DNA of 64,000 nucleotides from Pseudomonas sp. PICF141 (lineage in GTDB: Bacteria > Pseudomonadota > Gammaproteobacteria > Pseudomonadales > Pseudomonadaceae). The position numbers and the translations under genes are program-made. The stretch is taken from assembly GCF_002286815.1 (NCBI RefSeq), contig NZ_MUNM01000090.1, forward strand, positions 62,001 through 126,000. The letters run 5' to 3'. Positions 16,264-25,454 of this stretch are shown in pieces (position 1 is the first letter of the stretch; every line of letters begins with the position of its first letter). The notes under the pieces were generated by a model that searched no databases, was not told the origin of the DNA, and was given only the letters and a program-made list of their open reading frames with translations.

Positions 16264-18903
16264 CTATTTTTTCATCCCCACCCGCCGCCGCATGTCGGCA
16301 GTTATCGTCTGTCGGGTCTTCTTCAGGTCAGCCCAGGGTTCGTCACCAATGTCGGCCAGGCGCTCATGCACGTTGTGCACGTTCCATTGATTGCCCCCCT
16401 TGAGCTCGGCCACCTCCTCGCGAAAGATCGGCACTGACACCGGCAGCCCTTCGCGGGTGCGCACGGCATAGGCGCAAATCGTGGTGGCGCCCAGACCGTT
16501 GCGCAGGTAGTCGATGAAGATACGCCCCACGCGGTTTTTCGGTCCGGACACCGCAGAAAAGCGGTCCGGCAGTAATTTGGCCATGTGGCTGACGATCGCG
16601 TGGCTGAAGTCCTTGACCTCGTCCCAGCCATGTTTGCGAGTCAGCGGCACGATCAGGTGAATCCCCTTGCCGCCGCTGGTTTTGAGAAACGCCTTGAGTC
16701 CCAGCTCATCCAGCACCGTGAGGGTTAGCCGGGTCGCTTCGATCATGCTTTTCCAGGGCAACGCCGGATCCGGGTCGAGATCGAGGACGAAGCGATCGGG
16801 TTTATCCAGATCGACTGACGTGGCATTCCAGGTGTGCAGTTCCACGGTGCTCATCTGCACCGCGCCGATCAACGCTTTGGCGTTGTTGATGATCATCACC
16901 GGTTGGCCGGTCAGTTCCTTGTCCAGGGTCACAATCCCCGGAATGGCCAGGCGTTCGGCGTTCTTCTGAAAGAACAGTTCGCCGGCGATGCCGTCCGGCG
17001 CACGCACCAGCGCCACCGGCCGATCCTTGAGTTGCGGCAAAATCCACTCGGCGATGTTGGCGTAGTACTCCGCCAATTGCATCTTGGTGGTGCCGCTGCT
17101 GGCGTCGATCACCCGTTCCGGGTGCGTGATGCGTATTTTGCCGCTGGCCAGGCCGATCTGCGACGGCGCGACAGTCGAGCGGGCAGTTTTCGGGTCGGCG
17201 GTGTCGGGTTTTTCGGCGGCTGATTTCCTCTTTGCCACGGATTTTGCTGCGCCAGTTTTCGGGGTTGTTGTATTCGAGGCTGATGTGTTCACGGTTTTCG
17301 GCAACTCCACAGTAATTTCTTCGGCTGGCTTGTCATCACGCAAACCATGGAACACGGCATGGCGCACCGAGCCGTCCTTGGTCATTTCGGCGAAAGCCAC
17401 TTCCGCCAGCAATGTGGGCTTGAGCCAATGCACGCCTTTGGCTTCGAAACCGCTGGGCGGATTGACCACCGATGGTTTTTTCGTCTGCAAGGGCTTCAAT
17501 TGTTCGTAAATGCGCTTGAGGGTCGCCTCGTTGAACCCGGTGCCCACCTTGCCGGCATAACGCAATTCACCGCTGTCGCGGTCGTGCAACCCCAGCAACA
17601 ACGCGCCAAAAGCACTGCGCGTACCTTTGGGATCAGTAAAGCCGACCACGATGAATTCCTGCCGGTGCTTGCACTTGAGTTTGATCCAGTCACTGGTGCG
17701 CCGGGACACGTAAGGCGACCCCAGGCGCTTGCCGATCAGCCCTTCCATCTTCATTTCGCAGGCACTGTTGAGCAACGCCTCCGGGGATTCGCCAAAGGCG
17801 TCGGAGAATCGCAACAGCGGGTTTTGATTGGGCTTGAGCACAATCGCCAGCGCCGCCCTGCGCTCCTCGACAGGCACTTCGCGCAGGTCCACGCCATTGA
17901 GGTAGGGCAAGTCGAACAGGTAGTAAACAATGCTGCCGCTTCGGCCGGAATCGAACGCATTTTGCAGCGCCTGAAAATCCGGGACGCCTTGCTCGTTGGC
18001 CACCACCATTTCGCCGTCGAGCCAGGCCGATTCCAGATCCAGCGCAGCCAATGCCCGGGCTTGGGCGGGCAATTTGTGGGTCCAGTCATGACCGTTGCGG
18101 GTGAAGAGTCTGACCTCGTCGTGGTCGATGCGCGCCATGACCCGGTAGCCGTCGAATTTGATCTCATAGCTCCATTCGCCGCCTGGCGCCGATTCGACCA
18201 GTGTCGCCAGCTCAGGTTTGAGCAGCTCCGGCAACTTGGCTTTGCGCGCGCCCGTCAATTGTGCCGACTTTTCCTTACGTGCCTTGGCCGGGACTTTTTT
18301 GATCGGCTTGGGTTTTTCAGCACCGTGCTTTTTTTCCAGAATGGTGCGGTCGCTGAGCACGCTGTCCGGCTGGGCGGCGACCACGTCGTATTCGCTGTCG
18401 GGTCTGGCGGCGCTGTCCTGATGCTTGATCAGAAACCACTGTTCCTGCTTGCCCGGCATGTGCGTGCGCACCAGGTTCCACAGACCGCCAAGCTTTTCCC
18501 CCTGCAGCTCGAATTTCAGCCGGCCTTTGGCGTACGCCTTGGCCGGGTCGTCCAGGGGAATCCACACCCCACGATCCCAGACGATCACATCGCCAGCACC
18601 GTAATGCCCTTCAGGAATAGTGCCCTCGAACGTGGCGTATTCCAGCGGATGGTCTTCGACATGAATGGCCAGGCGCTTGACCTTGGGGTCCAGCGACGGA
18701 CCTTTGGGCACGGCCCAACTTTTCAGCGCGCCGTCGAGTTCCAGGCGAAAGTCATAGTGCAAGTGCGAGGCATCATGCTTTTGAATGCAGAACTGCAACG
18801 CATGATCCTTCGCTGCTTTTTTGCCCGAGCGTTTGACGGCGGCCGGTTCCGAGGTCGCCGAGAAATCGCGCATGCGGTTGTAATCGTCCAGGTTCTTGTT
18901 CAT
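16264..18903 (-). CDS. ligD: DNA ligase D (multifunctional end-joining enzyme)
   Basis: A 879-residue protein for bacterial non-homologous end joining. Domains run in the Pseudomonas order: a 3'-phosphoesterase (about 35-190; FCIQKHDASHLHYDFRLELD, PEGHYGAGDVIVWDRG), a Lys/Ala/Pro linker, an ATP-dependent ligase (about 225-540; catalytic lysine in EIKFDGYR, then LDGEMV and EGLIGKR), a low-complexity linker, and a primase-polymerase (about 590-870; DLDPDPALPW and the HLIVPL strand). The partner gene ku is not in this window. The start overlaps the stop of the upstream ybdK-like gene by four bases. Confidence 0.95.
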   Translation of the reverse strand: MNKNLDDYNRMRDFSATSEPAAVKRSGKKAAKDHALQFCIQKHDASHLHYDFRLELDGALKSWAVPKGPSLDPKVKRLAIHVEDHPLEYATFEGTIPEGHYGAGDVIVWDRGVWIPLDDPAKAYAKGRLKFELQGEKLGGLWNLVRTHMPGKQEQWFLIKHQDSAARPDSEYDVVAAQPDSVLSDRTILEKKHGAEKPKPIKKVPAKARKEKSAQLTGARKAKLPELLKPELATLVESAPGGEWSYEIKFDGYRVMARIDHDEVRLFTRNGHDWTHKLPAQARALAALDLESAWLDGEMVVANEQGVPDFQALQNAFDSGRSGSIVYYLFDLPYLNGVDLREVPVEERRAALAIVLKPNQNPLLRFSDAFGESPEALLNSACEMKMEGLIGKRLGSPYVSRRTSDWIKLKCKHRQEFIVVGFTDPKGTRSAFGALLLGLHDRDSGELRYAGKVGTGFNEATLKRIYEQLKPLQTKKPSVVNPPSGFEAKGVHWLKPTLLAEVAFAEMTKDGSVRHAVFHGLRDDKPAEEITVELPKTVNTSASNTTTPKTGAAKSVAKRKSAAEKPDTADPKTARSTVAPSQIGLASGKIRITHPERVIDASSGTTKMQLAEYYANIAEWILPQLKDRPVALVRAPDGIAGELFFQKNAERLAIPGIVTLDKELTGQPVMIINNAKALIGAVQMSTVELHTWNATSVDLDKPDRFVLDLDPDPALPWKSMIEATRLTLTVLDELGLKAFLKTSGGKGIHLIVPLTRKHGWDEVKDFSHAIVSHMAKLLPDRFSAVSGPKNRVGRIFIDYLRNGLGATTICAYAVRTREGLPVSVPIFREEVAELKGGNQWNVHNVHERLADIGDEPWADLKKTRQTITADMRRRVGMKK

Positions 18904-20066
18904 GGCTCACCTACCGCTCGTTGCGGGGCCGGGCTGGCGCAAGGTTGTTCGCCGGTTTCCATCAGCAGTTGATCGACCGCTTGCGCCAACGCCTCGGGCA
19001 TCGAGCGTGCGTCGCACAAGGCCTGTTCCACCGCGTGCCGTTGCCGATCGGCGCTGGTCCCGTCGATCAACAGACGCCGAGCCTGTTTGAAGACATCTTG
19101 CACGCCCAGTTGCTGCGCGGTCTCGGCAAACGTCACTTGCGCCAGCGCCAGCCATTGCTCGACCGAGATTGTCGGTTCGTGGTCCTTGCGGATGAAGGTG
19201 CCGTGAATGCCGTAACGCTTGGCGCGCCAGCGATTTTCCTTGAGGATCCAGTAAGCCGTCCGGTTGAAGTTCGCCCCCGGCAGCGGCTGCGCGACGGCAT
19301 CAGCGACCATCAGGCGAAACAGCGAAGCGATGCACAGCGCGTCATCCAGCCGTGGACAGGCGTCGGTGATGCGCAGCTCCAGCGTGGGAAACCGTGCGGC
19401 CGGGCGCACGCTCCACCAACAGTCACCAGGTTGGCGGATCGAGCCGGTGCGGGTCATCAGCGCGACATAGTCATCGAACGCATCCTGATCCTCGAAAAAC
19501 TCCGGGATGCCCATGCGCGGCCACTCGTCGCAGGCCACTTGGCGATAGCTCATGAAACCGCTGTCCACTCCCTCCCAAAACGGGGACGAGGTGCTGAGCG
19601 CCAACAACAGCGGCACCCACGGCAAGACTTCATTCATGATGCGGATCCGGTCCAGATGACCGGGCACTTCGACGTGCACGTGCAGCCCGGACAACAGGCT
19701 GCGTCGGGCCACTCGCTGGTAATCATCGAACAGCTGATGGAAATGCACCTGATCCGTCGGTTGCTGAATTCGCCAATCCGCCAAGGGATGACTGCCGGCG
19801 CTGAGCAGGCCCAACCCGAACGGCTCCAGAGCACGTCGCAGCGCACTGCGGGTGGTGGCCAGGTAATCGGCGGCCTGCGGCACACTGCTGAAAACCGGTG
19901 AGGCGACTTCAATTTGCCCCTGGAACATTTCATAGGCGAACGACTGGCCCAGCGCCGCCCTGCACGCCTCGATCGCTTGGGCCGAGGGCTGCATCGGCAT
20001 GTGCCGGGTGACGAGGTCGGTGAGGAAGTATTCTTCTTCAATGCCGAAATTCAGGCGCCTGCTCAT
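18900..20066 (-). CDS. YbdK-family carboxylate-amine ligase (glutamate-cysteine ligase 2 type)
   Basis: A 388-residue ATP-grasp-like GCS2-family enzyme that joins an amino acid (often glutamate) to an amine such as cysteine; YbdK has only weak glutamate-cysteine ligase activity. Signature parts are FGIEEEYFL at the start, GLHVHVEVP (metal-binding histidines), RPAARFPTLELRITDACPRL and ENRWRAKRYG. ATG 20066 has a GGGGAAA site; an in-frame TTG lies at 20081. It overlaps ligD at the 3' end by 4 bases and the methyltransferase gene by 29 bases at the 5' end, so all three should be one transcript. Confidence 0.88.
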   Translation of the reverse strand: MSRRLNFGIEEEYFLTDLVTRHMPMQPSAQAIEACRAALGQSFAYEMFQGQIEVASPVFSSVPQAADYLATTRSALRRALEPFGLGLLSAGSHPLADWRIQQPTDQVHFHQLFDDYQRVARRSLLSGLHVHVEVPGHLDRIRIMNEVLPWVPLLLALSTSSPFWEGVDSGFMSYRQVACDEWPRMGIPEFFEDQDAFDDYVALMTRTGSIRQPGDCWWSVRPAARFPTLELRITDACPRLDDALCIASLFRLMVADAVAQPLPGANFNRTAYWILKENRWRAKRYGIHGTFIRKDHEPTISVEQWLALAQVTFAETAQQLGVQDVFKQARRLLIDGTSADRQRHAVEQALCDARSMPEALAQAVDQLLMETGEQPCASPAPQRAVGEP

Positions 20067-21039
20067 CAACGTTTTCCCCAATGCCCGGGCCGAGACGCGT
20101 CGCGGTCAGCGCGACGACGGCAATCCGTTCCACCCGTTGATAACCGGGTGTCGACAACTCTTCTCCGAACACATCCGGATCGAGTTCACGATAGGTCCAG
20201 CCGAACCCCGGAGCCTCCAGGCGCGGAGCAAGGGCCTCCAGCAATGGGTCGCGGCCATCGACCATCGCCGCGCCGGTGTACAACAGCAACGAGCCGCCGG
20301 GTGCCAGCCGACCCAGTGCCTGCTCGACAATCCGCAGTGACAATTCCGCGCCCAACGCGCCGCCGCCATGCCGATAGGCACGCTCGGCCGGATCGGCCAT
20401 GTAGGGTGGGTTGGCGACGATCAGGTCAAAGTATCCGTCGACATCCTGCAGCAGATCGCTGGCCTCGACCCTGAGGTTGTGCACTTCGGCAAGCGCGGCG
20501 TTGATGGCCGTCATGCGCAGGGCCTCGGGGTTGATGTCCAACGCCCACACCTCGGCTTCGCGACGGGCGCGGGCAATCAGAATGGCACCGACACCGGCGC
20601 CGCAACCCACGTCCACAGCGCGCCTGATCGGGGCAAAACTCTGCTGCAGATGGGCGTGAATCAGTTGGGCGAACCGATAAGTGTCGGGGCCGAAGAACAC
20701 CGAATCGGCGGCCTCCGTCGGAAAGGCCGAATGCACGAACAGCAAGTCGTCGAGGCTGGACCAGCGCACCCGGCTTTTCAGCCGCCCGTTGCATGCCTCC
20801 AGCACCTGCGCCTGTTGCAACTGGCGTTGTTCATCCGCCGACAACAGCCCTGGCTCAAATGGCCGCGACCAGCCAAAAACATCGCGCAGGGTCTCGGCCC
20901 GTCGGCCTTCGGCACGGCTATTGACGCGCTGATGGGTCAGCGGCGTCGGCGTAATGAACCGATAACCGTCAGCCTGCAGGCGCCGTCCCAGTTGCACCAG
21001 CGCCAGGTCGGCGACAGACAGCTGTTCTTCCTGACTCAT
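20038..21039 (-). CDS. HemK-like SAM-dependent methyltransferase
   Basis: A 333-residue methyltransferase. The SAM-binding region contains VDVGCGAGVGAILIAR (about 150-165), WALDINPEAL and the active-site tetrapeptide NPPY in LIVANPPYMADP, typical of enzymes that methylate side-chain nitrogens (glutamine N5 or adenine N6). The first 130 residues are a separate helical domain. ATG 21039 has a GGGAG site. The 3' end overlaps the ybdK-like gene by 29 bases. The actual substrate is unknown; a PrmB/PrmC-like role is possible, but the N-terminal part differs. Confidence 0.82.
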   Translation of the reverse strand: MSQEEQLSVADLALVQLGRRLQADGYRFITPTPLTHQRVNSRAEGRRAETLRDVFGWSRPFEPGLLSADEQRQLQQAQVLEACNGRLKSRVRWSSLDDLLFVHSAFPTEAADSVFFGPDTYRFAQLIHAHLQQSFAPIRRAVDVGCGAGVGAILIARARREAEVWALDINPEALRMTAINAALAEVHNLRVEASDLLQDVDGYFDLIVANPPYMADPAERAYRHGGGALGAELSLRIVEQALGRLAPGGSLLLYTGAAMVDGRDPLLEALAPRLEAPGFGWTYRELDPDVFGEELSTPGYQRVERIAVVALTATRLGPGIGENVDEQAPEFRH

Positions 21040-21067
21040 AAACCGCTCCCGTTGATAAAAAAGCGTT

Positions 21068-22453
21068 CTAGAGAAGGCTGGATTTGAGTTCGATGAAACG
21101 ACGCGTCGCCAACAGACCCGCAGGATGTGCATGCCGATGGGGCGAAAGCCACCGCATCAACACCGGCATTTGCTCGTGCCCGCTCAGACCGTTCAGCGCG
21201 GCGTGCAGGCGCTGGATATCCGGATCGCTGTCAGGCACCGGCGTTTCTGCCGCCACACTGCTGCCACGTCGTACGGCAACCGCCGGATGTTCAGGTTTCC
21301 AGTCACCGGCAATCCAGTCGTGCAGCAACTGTTTCTCGTAAGGGCTGAATACGCCGAACATCGCCGCGCCGGGGCCATCGATCAATTGCCAGAAACGACT
21401 GGCCTGCGGGTCCTGGTGGCGTTTGATCCAGCCTTTGTTTTCCAGGGCGGCCAGCAATCCCGGCAACTGCTCCGATGAAGACAACCATTGATTGACGGTC
21501 TTGCCTTCAAAGCGGCTGTAATCGGAATGCATGTGCTGGCCGAACGGGCGTTTGCGTTCCAGCATGCTCAGCACTTCGCTGTCGAGGTCGAACGACTCGA
21601 TAATCGCCCGGCTGCCCTGCCCCAGGCCGTTGAGCCGATAACCCAACGCCACCCGACGCAGAAAGTCATCGCGATCGCCCTCCACCGGGAGCAATTGCAG
21701 CACCGACTGCGCCGCCTTGTGAGCATGGCCGATGCTGGCGTTGTCGATGGTCACGTGGAGCGTGAAATAAAGCGGATCGATGCCCAGCTCGCTGAGTTCA
21801 TAAGCGCTGATCAACAAATGCAGCGGCAGTTGTTCATAGCCGAGGTTGTAGCCGATCACTTCCGGTAAATACTCCTGGGCGCAATAGCCGAGCGCCAGTT
21901 GAATCGCGCCTTGCAGGTAGCGTTCATCGGTAATCGCAGCCGTGTCTGGCAAGCCATGTTCGGCGAGCAGTTTGCGGTAGATCAGCACATGATTCTGTGC
22001 CGGATTGCCCTCGCCCAACTCCTCCAGATAAGTGCTCAACAGCCCGTCGAAGCGCGGGTCCTTCCAGTGCGGCAACAGGCCATAGAGCCAGGCCCCATCC
22101 ACCAGTTTGGTCGGGGCCACTGCCTGCAGGAAAAACAACGCATGGGCTTTATTGCTGAAGAACTGTCGCGCACCGCCCGCCTTGCGTTGCTGAACGTAGT
22201 CGGCGTATTGCCGGGCCACGTCGACGCTGTGCTGTTCGACCCAGTTTTGCAGGGCCGAGAGGTCCCGCGGCAGCTCATCAGGCAACTGCGCCGCTTGTTG
22301 CAATTGCTCTTGCAGGAAGCGGCGGGCGAGCGGGGTCTTTATCGCGTCATCGTCGCTCAGCAGCAATTGTTCATAGAACGACTTCACGCCGCCGGTAGCA
22401 GTCATCAGGTGTTCGCGGGCAGGCCGGGATTCAAGTCGTGTCAGGGCAGTCAT
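21068..22453 (-). CDS. Iron-containing redox enzyme family protein (haem-oxygenase-like fold)
   Basis: A 461-residue, mostly helical cytosolic protein. The middle part (about 130-290) has spaced Glu/His residues (YLEELGEGNPAQNHVLIYRK, then EVIGYNLGYE, and TLHVTIDNASIGHAHKA) that resemble the diiron ligands of the haem-oxygenase-like diiron oxidases (HDO), annotated in Pseudomonas as iron-containing redox enzymes. The C-terminal 100 residues are extra. It is the first gene of the leftward methyltransferase-ybdK-ligD group, 28 bases upstream. The reaction is unknown; the HDO assignment is by pattern, not alignment. Confidence 0.72.
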   Translation of the reverse strand: MTALTRLESRPAREHLMTATGGVKSFYEQLLLSDDDAIKTPLARRFLQEQLQQAAQLPDELPRDLSALQNWVEQHSVDVARQYADYVQQRKAGGARQFFSNKAHALFFLQAVAPTKLVDGAWLYGLLPHWKDPRFDGLLSTYLEELGEGNPAQNHVLIYRKLLAEHGLPDTAAITDERYLQGAIQLALGYCAQEYLPEVIGYNLGYEQLPLHLLISAYELSELGIDPLYFTLHVTIDNASIGHAHKAAQSVLQLLPVEGDRDDFLRRVALGYRLNGLGQGSRAIIESFDLDSEVLSMLERKRPFGQHMHSDYSRFEGKTVNQWLSSSEQLPGLLAALENKGWIKRHQDPQASRFWQLIDGPGAAMFGVFSPYEKQLLHDWIAGDWKPEHPAVAVRRGSSVAAETPVPDSDPDIQRLHAALNGLSGHEQMPVLMRWLSPHRHAHPAGLLATRRFIELKSSLL

Positions 22454-22908
22454 GGAATAGTCTTCTCACTCTGCGGCCAGTGGCAGGACGCTGGATCAGC
22501 ACGTCTCTATCAGCAGAGCGGCGGTACCTGAAAAAAATTCCACTGGCATTGAAATTGGCCGGACAGACGGGCCAGCGCCGTGGCACTGGCTCGCGAGGCA
22601 ATTCGCCCGGGATGTACACAATGTGTGTAGAGGCGCTGCCGCAGGCTGCGAGCTTTTGATCCTGGCCATGTTCAAACCGCTGAAAATCAAAAGATCGCAG
22701 GCTTCGCCAGCTCCTACAGGTGGATGCCGCGCCGCCCTTGCACCTCCCGGCTATTACCGGGGTATTTTTTTGTCCGGCGACTAAGATTCATAGGGGGTGA
22801 ACCTTATCCCCGCAAATCCGGTCGATACCTGCAACCCGACCCGGTTCGCCCGACACCCTCAACAAGAGGGTGATCATCGGCTTGCTTCACTTTCTGGAGA
22901 ACGCCCCC
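22454..22908. other. Intergenic region between divergent genes
   Basis: This 455-base gap separates the leftward iron-redox gene from the rightward pcs gene, so it must hold both promoters. It contains one REP pair (22626-22720) and, near 22760-22800, an AT-richer stretch that may be the pcs promoter. I see no further reading frame with a ribosome site. Confidence 0.5.
22626..22720. repeat. REP pair, class with GATCAAAAGATCGCAG core
   Basis: Two inverted units face each other: GCTGCCGCAGGCTGCGAGCT on the left and, on the right, AAAAGATCGCAGGCTTCGCC followed by AGCTCCTAC. The arms are imperfect. The same class occurs at 34003-34098, 35043-35133 and 55783-55859. Confidence 0.75.
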
Positions 22909-23631
22909 GTGATATCCACCGTACACATTGCCAGGCTCAAAGCATGGGGCGCCCATGGTTTTACCGCCACTGGCGTGGTCACAGCCTTCCTCGCGACCCT
23001 CGCCTTGTTGGAGAACCAGCCGACCCATTGTCTGCTGTGGCTGGGCGTGGCGCTGATTGTCGACGGTCTGGACGGCGCGCTGGCACGCAAGGTGAATGTG
23101 CAGTCGGTGCTGCCAGGTTTCGACGGTTCGATCCTCGACCTGGTGATCGACTACCTGACGTATGTATTTATCCCGGCCCTGTTCATCTACCGCTATATCC
23201 CGTTGCCGGACTACACCCTGCTGCTGACTGTGTCGCTGATTCTGGTGTCGTCACTGTTTTGTTTCTGCAACGTCAACATGAAGAGCAAAGACAACTATTT
23301 CCAGGGCTTCCCCGCTGCGTGGAACGTCGTTGCGCTATGCCTGTACATCATTGACCCGGCCCCGTGGATCACCTTGCTCACCATCATCGGCCTGGCGCTG
23401 CTGACCGTGACCCGAATGAAATTCCTGCACCCGTTCCGCGTGCGCCGGTTCATGCCGATCAACATTGCCGTGACGGCCATCTGGCTGCTGTGCAGCTTGT
23501 CGCTAGTGGTCAATCACCCGGTCATCAATCCGCTGGTGATGGGCTTGTGGCTGCTGATGTCGGCGTACTTCCTGGGGATCTGCTTCTGGCGCACGGCGCT
23601 GGAGTGGTTCGACAGTTCGCGGCTCAAATAG
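22909..23631 (+). CDS. pcs: Phosphatidylcholine synthase
   Basis: A 240-residue inner-membrane enzyme that condenses choline with CDP-diacylglycerol to make phosphatidylcholine. It carries the CDP-alcohol phosphotransferase motif DGALAR, then 12 residues, then G-x3-D-x3-D (GSILDLVID), and about eight hydrophobic helices. I chose the GTG at 22909, which has a TGGAGA site and gives the family length of about 240; an in-frame GTG lies at 22870. The gene has the family's usual ALARKVNVQ and TYVFIPALF segments. It is followed 11 bases later by a DUF488 gene and may be cotranscribed with it. Confidence 0.9.
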   Translation: MISTVHIARLKAWGAHGFTATGVVTAFLATLALLENQPTHCLLWLGVALIVDGLDGALARKVNVQSVLPGFDGSILDLVIDYLTYVFIPALFIYRYIPLPDYTLLLTVSLILVSSLFCFCNVNMKSKDNYFQGFPAAWNVVALCLYIIDPAPWITLLTIIGLALLTVTRMKFLHPFRVRRFMPINIAVTAIWLLCSLSLVVNHPVINPLVMGLWLLMSAYFLGICFWRTALEWFDSSRLK

Positions 23632-23642
23632 GCACTGCGATC

Positions 23643-24029
23643 ATGCCCATTCACATCGTCCAACTCGGCTCACCCCGCACCGCGAATGAAGGCCTGCGCC
23701 TGGGCACGGTACGCCGCCCGCCCCGTGGCGTACCGAAGGCCGAATTCGCCAGCCGGGATTTTTACGATGTGTGGCAACCGTTGTTGTCCCCCAGCCCCGA
23801 GTTGGTGGCCGAAGCCAAAGCGGCGGAAGATGCCAAGGCCTGGGGCGCCTTCAAGCGCAAATTCAAGGCCGAGATGAACCACCCCGCGTCCAGTCAACTG
23901 CTCGACCTGCTGGCCGCCCTCTCCCATCAAACGTCACTGGCGGTAGGGTGTTATTGCGAAGACGAAGCCCACTGCCACCGTTCCGTGTTACGGGAATTGC
24001 TGGAGGCACGGGGGGCGAAGGTTGTATAG
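23643..24029 (+). CDS. DUF488-family protein
   Basis: A 128-residue cytosolic protein, start ATG 23643. It has the DUF488 pattern: an N-terminal IVQLGSPRTANEGLRLGTVR, the FYDVWQPLLSPS segment, WGAFKRKFKAEM and a C-terminal CYCEDEAHCHRSVLRELL with Cys/His residues that could bind a metal. The function is unknown. Its position 11 bases after pcs suggests cotranscription but no obvious role in lipid synthesis. A REP pair follows the stop. Confidence 0.83.
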   Translation: MPIHIVQLGSPRTANEGLRLGTVRRPPRGVPKAEFASRDFYDVWQPLLSPSPELVAEAKAAEDAKAWGAFKRKFKAEMNHPASSQLLDLLAALSHQTSLAVGCYCEDEAHCHRSVLRELLEARGAKVV

Positions 24030-24050
24030 GTCGCACGAGCCCCATCCCCT

Positions 24051-24140
24051 TGTGGGAGCGAGCCTGCTCGCAATGACTGTTTTCCAGTCAATGCAGCTGT
24101 CGACTGACATTGCGCCATCGCGAGCAGGCTCGCTCCCACA
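24051..24140. repeat. REP pair (REPIN-like), GTGGGAGCGAGCCTGCTCGC class
   Basis: The left end TGTGGGAGCGAGCCTGCTCG and right end CGAGCAGGCTCGCTCCCACA are perfect inverted copies around a loop of about 50 bases. This is the common Pseudomonas REP doublet, probably also acting as a transcript end for the DUF488 gene. Confidence 0.88.
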
Positions 24141-24322
24141 CTTTTTACCGAGTCATCCGTTACCTCAACGCGTGATCACCCGCTTGCGGACGAGAGTTTG
24201 ATCATGGTCAATACTGAGAGGATTGAATGGCTATCGAATGACCATACGTCGGGCGCACTGTCGCTCTCCCGTGTCAGCCCGGGGGGACCGTCGTCTGCTC
24301 GTTTACCCACGGGAGGTTTGTC

Positions 24323-25249
24323 ATGTCTGGTCAAGCTCGTTTCATGCTGGTCGCCTCGCCCCTGATGGAACACAGCCCTGCCTTCGACCGAGCCGCAGCG
24401 CTGGCCAAAGCCGAAGATGCAGCCCTGCATATCGTAGCCTTTGACTATCTGGAAGGCCTGGCGACCGCCAGCCTGGTCAACGAAAAGGCCCTGGAGCAGA
24501 TGCGTCTGGGCTATGTCGAGCGTCACCGCCAGTGGCTGGAGGAACAGGCCCGTCCGTTGCGCAAGATCGGTGTGCACGTCACCACGGAGGTGACGTGGGT
24601 CGAAAATCCGCTGGAGGAAATCCTCACCCACCTCAAAGAACAGCCGATGGACGTACTGATCAAGGCGCTGGAACATCAATCGCGGCTATCGCGGCTGGTG
24701 TTTACCCCCCTCGATGTACATTTGCTGCGCGAATGCCCGGTGCCGCTGCACTTCGTCAGCCATGCCAGACATGCGTTGCCGCGCAAGATCGTTGCAGCGG
24801 TGGACCCCTTCCATCGTGATGATCACTACAAAAGCTTCAATGACCGGATTCTGCACGAGGCGTCAAAACTGGCGAGTGCCTGCAATGCCGAGCTCGACGT
24901 GGTCTACGCCTATGACCTTTCATCGATCAGCTCGGACGAGTTCAGCTTCGAAAACGGTTCGGCGTTTTTCGCTTCGGACAAGGCCAAGACCCTGTTCGAC
25001 TTTCAGGAAGATGCCTTCAACGAATTGGCCGCACGCAACGGCATCGCCCCACAGCAACGGCACATGCTCATGGGCAGCCCGACCAAGGTGCTGACTCGCT
25101 ACGCCGAGACCTATGACGTCGATGTGATTGTCATGGGCCGGGTTGGCCATCGTGGCCTCGGCCGGTTGATCGGCAGTACCGTGGAGCACCTGCTGTACAA
25201 AATGCCGTGCAGTGTATGGGTGGTGTACACCGAACGGCTGGATGAGTGA
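24323..25249 (+). CDS. Tandem universal stress protein (UspE-like)
   Basis: A 308-residue cytosolic protein with two Usp domains (about 1-150 and 155-305). The second keeps the nucleotide-binding signature G-x2-G-x9-G-S/T within VMGRVGHRGLGRLIGST, followed by EHLLYKMPCSVWVV. The first is degenerate and lacks it. KIVAAVDPFHRDD marks the start of the second domain. It is a single gene flanked by repeats. UspE-like proteins help survival in stationary phase and under anaerobic or oxidative stress; regulation is not visible here. Confidence 0.88.
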   Translation: MSGQARFMLVASPLMEHSPAFDRAAALAKAEDAALHIVAFDYLEGLATASLVNEKALEQMRLGYVERHRQWLEEQARPLRKIGVHVTTEVTWVENPLEEILTHLKEQPMDVLIKALEHQSRLSRLVFTPLDVHLLRECPVPLHFVSHARHALPRKIVAAVDPFHRDDHYKSFNDRILHEASKLASACNAELDVVYAYDLSSISSDEFSFENGSAFFASDKAKTLFDFQEDAFNELAARNGIAPQQRHMLMGSPTKVLTRYAETYDVDVIVMGRVGHRGLGRLIGSTVEHLLYKMPCSVWVVYTERLDE

Positions 25250-25285
25250 TCGGTCTGGTCAGGTAGTCAATACTGCACATACCCC

Positions 25286-25436
25286 GTAGGAGCGGGCTCT
25301 GTGGCGAGGGGGCTTGCCCCCGTTCGGCTGCGAAGCAGTCGCAAAGCTTTTAGGGCCGCTTCGCGCCCCAACGGGGGCAAGCCCCCTCGCCGCAGAGCCA
25401 CCATGTCCCCGGTCCAGACAAGCCCGCTCCCACAGG
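25286..25436. repeat. Composite palindromic repeat
   Basis: The outer REP unit GTAGGAGCGGGCTCT is joined to an inner pair, GTGGCGAGGGGGCTTGCCCC and its complement. The middle holds CGGCTGCGAAGCAGTCGC, a core shared with the long-armed elements elsewhere in the window. The right side carries a further GCCCGCTCCCACA unit. It lies between the tail-to-tail Usp and methyltransferase genes. Confidence 0.8.
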
Positions 25437-25454
25437 GGGATTTGTGTTGTCGTT

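Noticed and set aside
16264-18903. Complete NHEJ operon with ku
   Set aside because: No Ku-like protein is encoded anywhere in the window.
25286-25436. CRISPR-like repeats
   Set aside because: The repeats are inverted pairs of REP type, not direct repeats with unique spacers.
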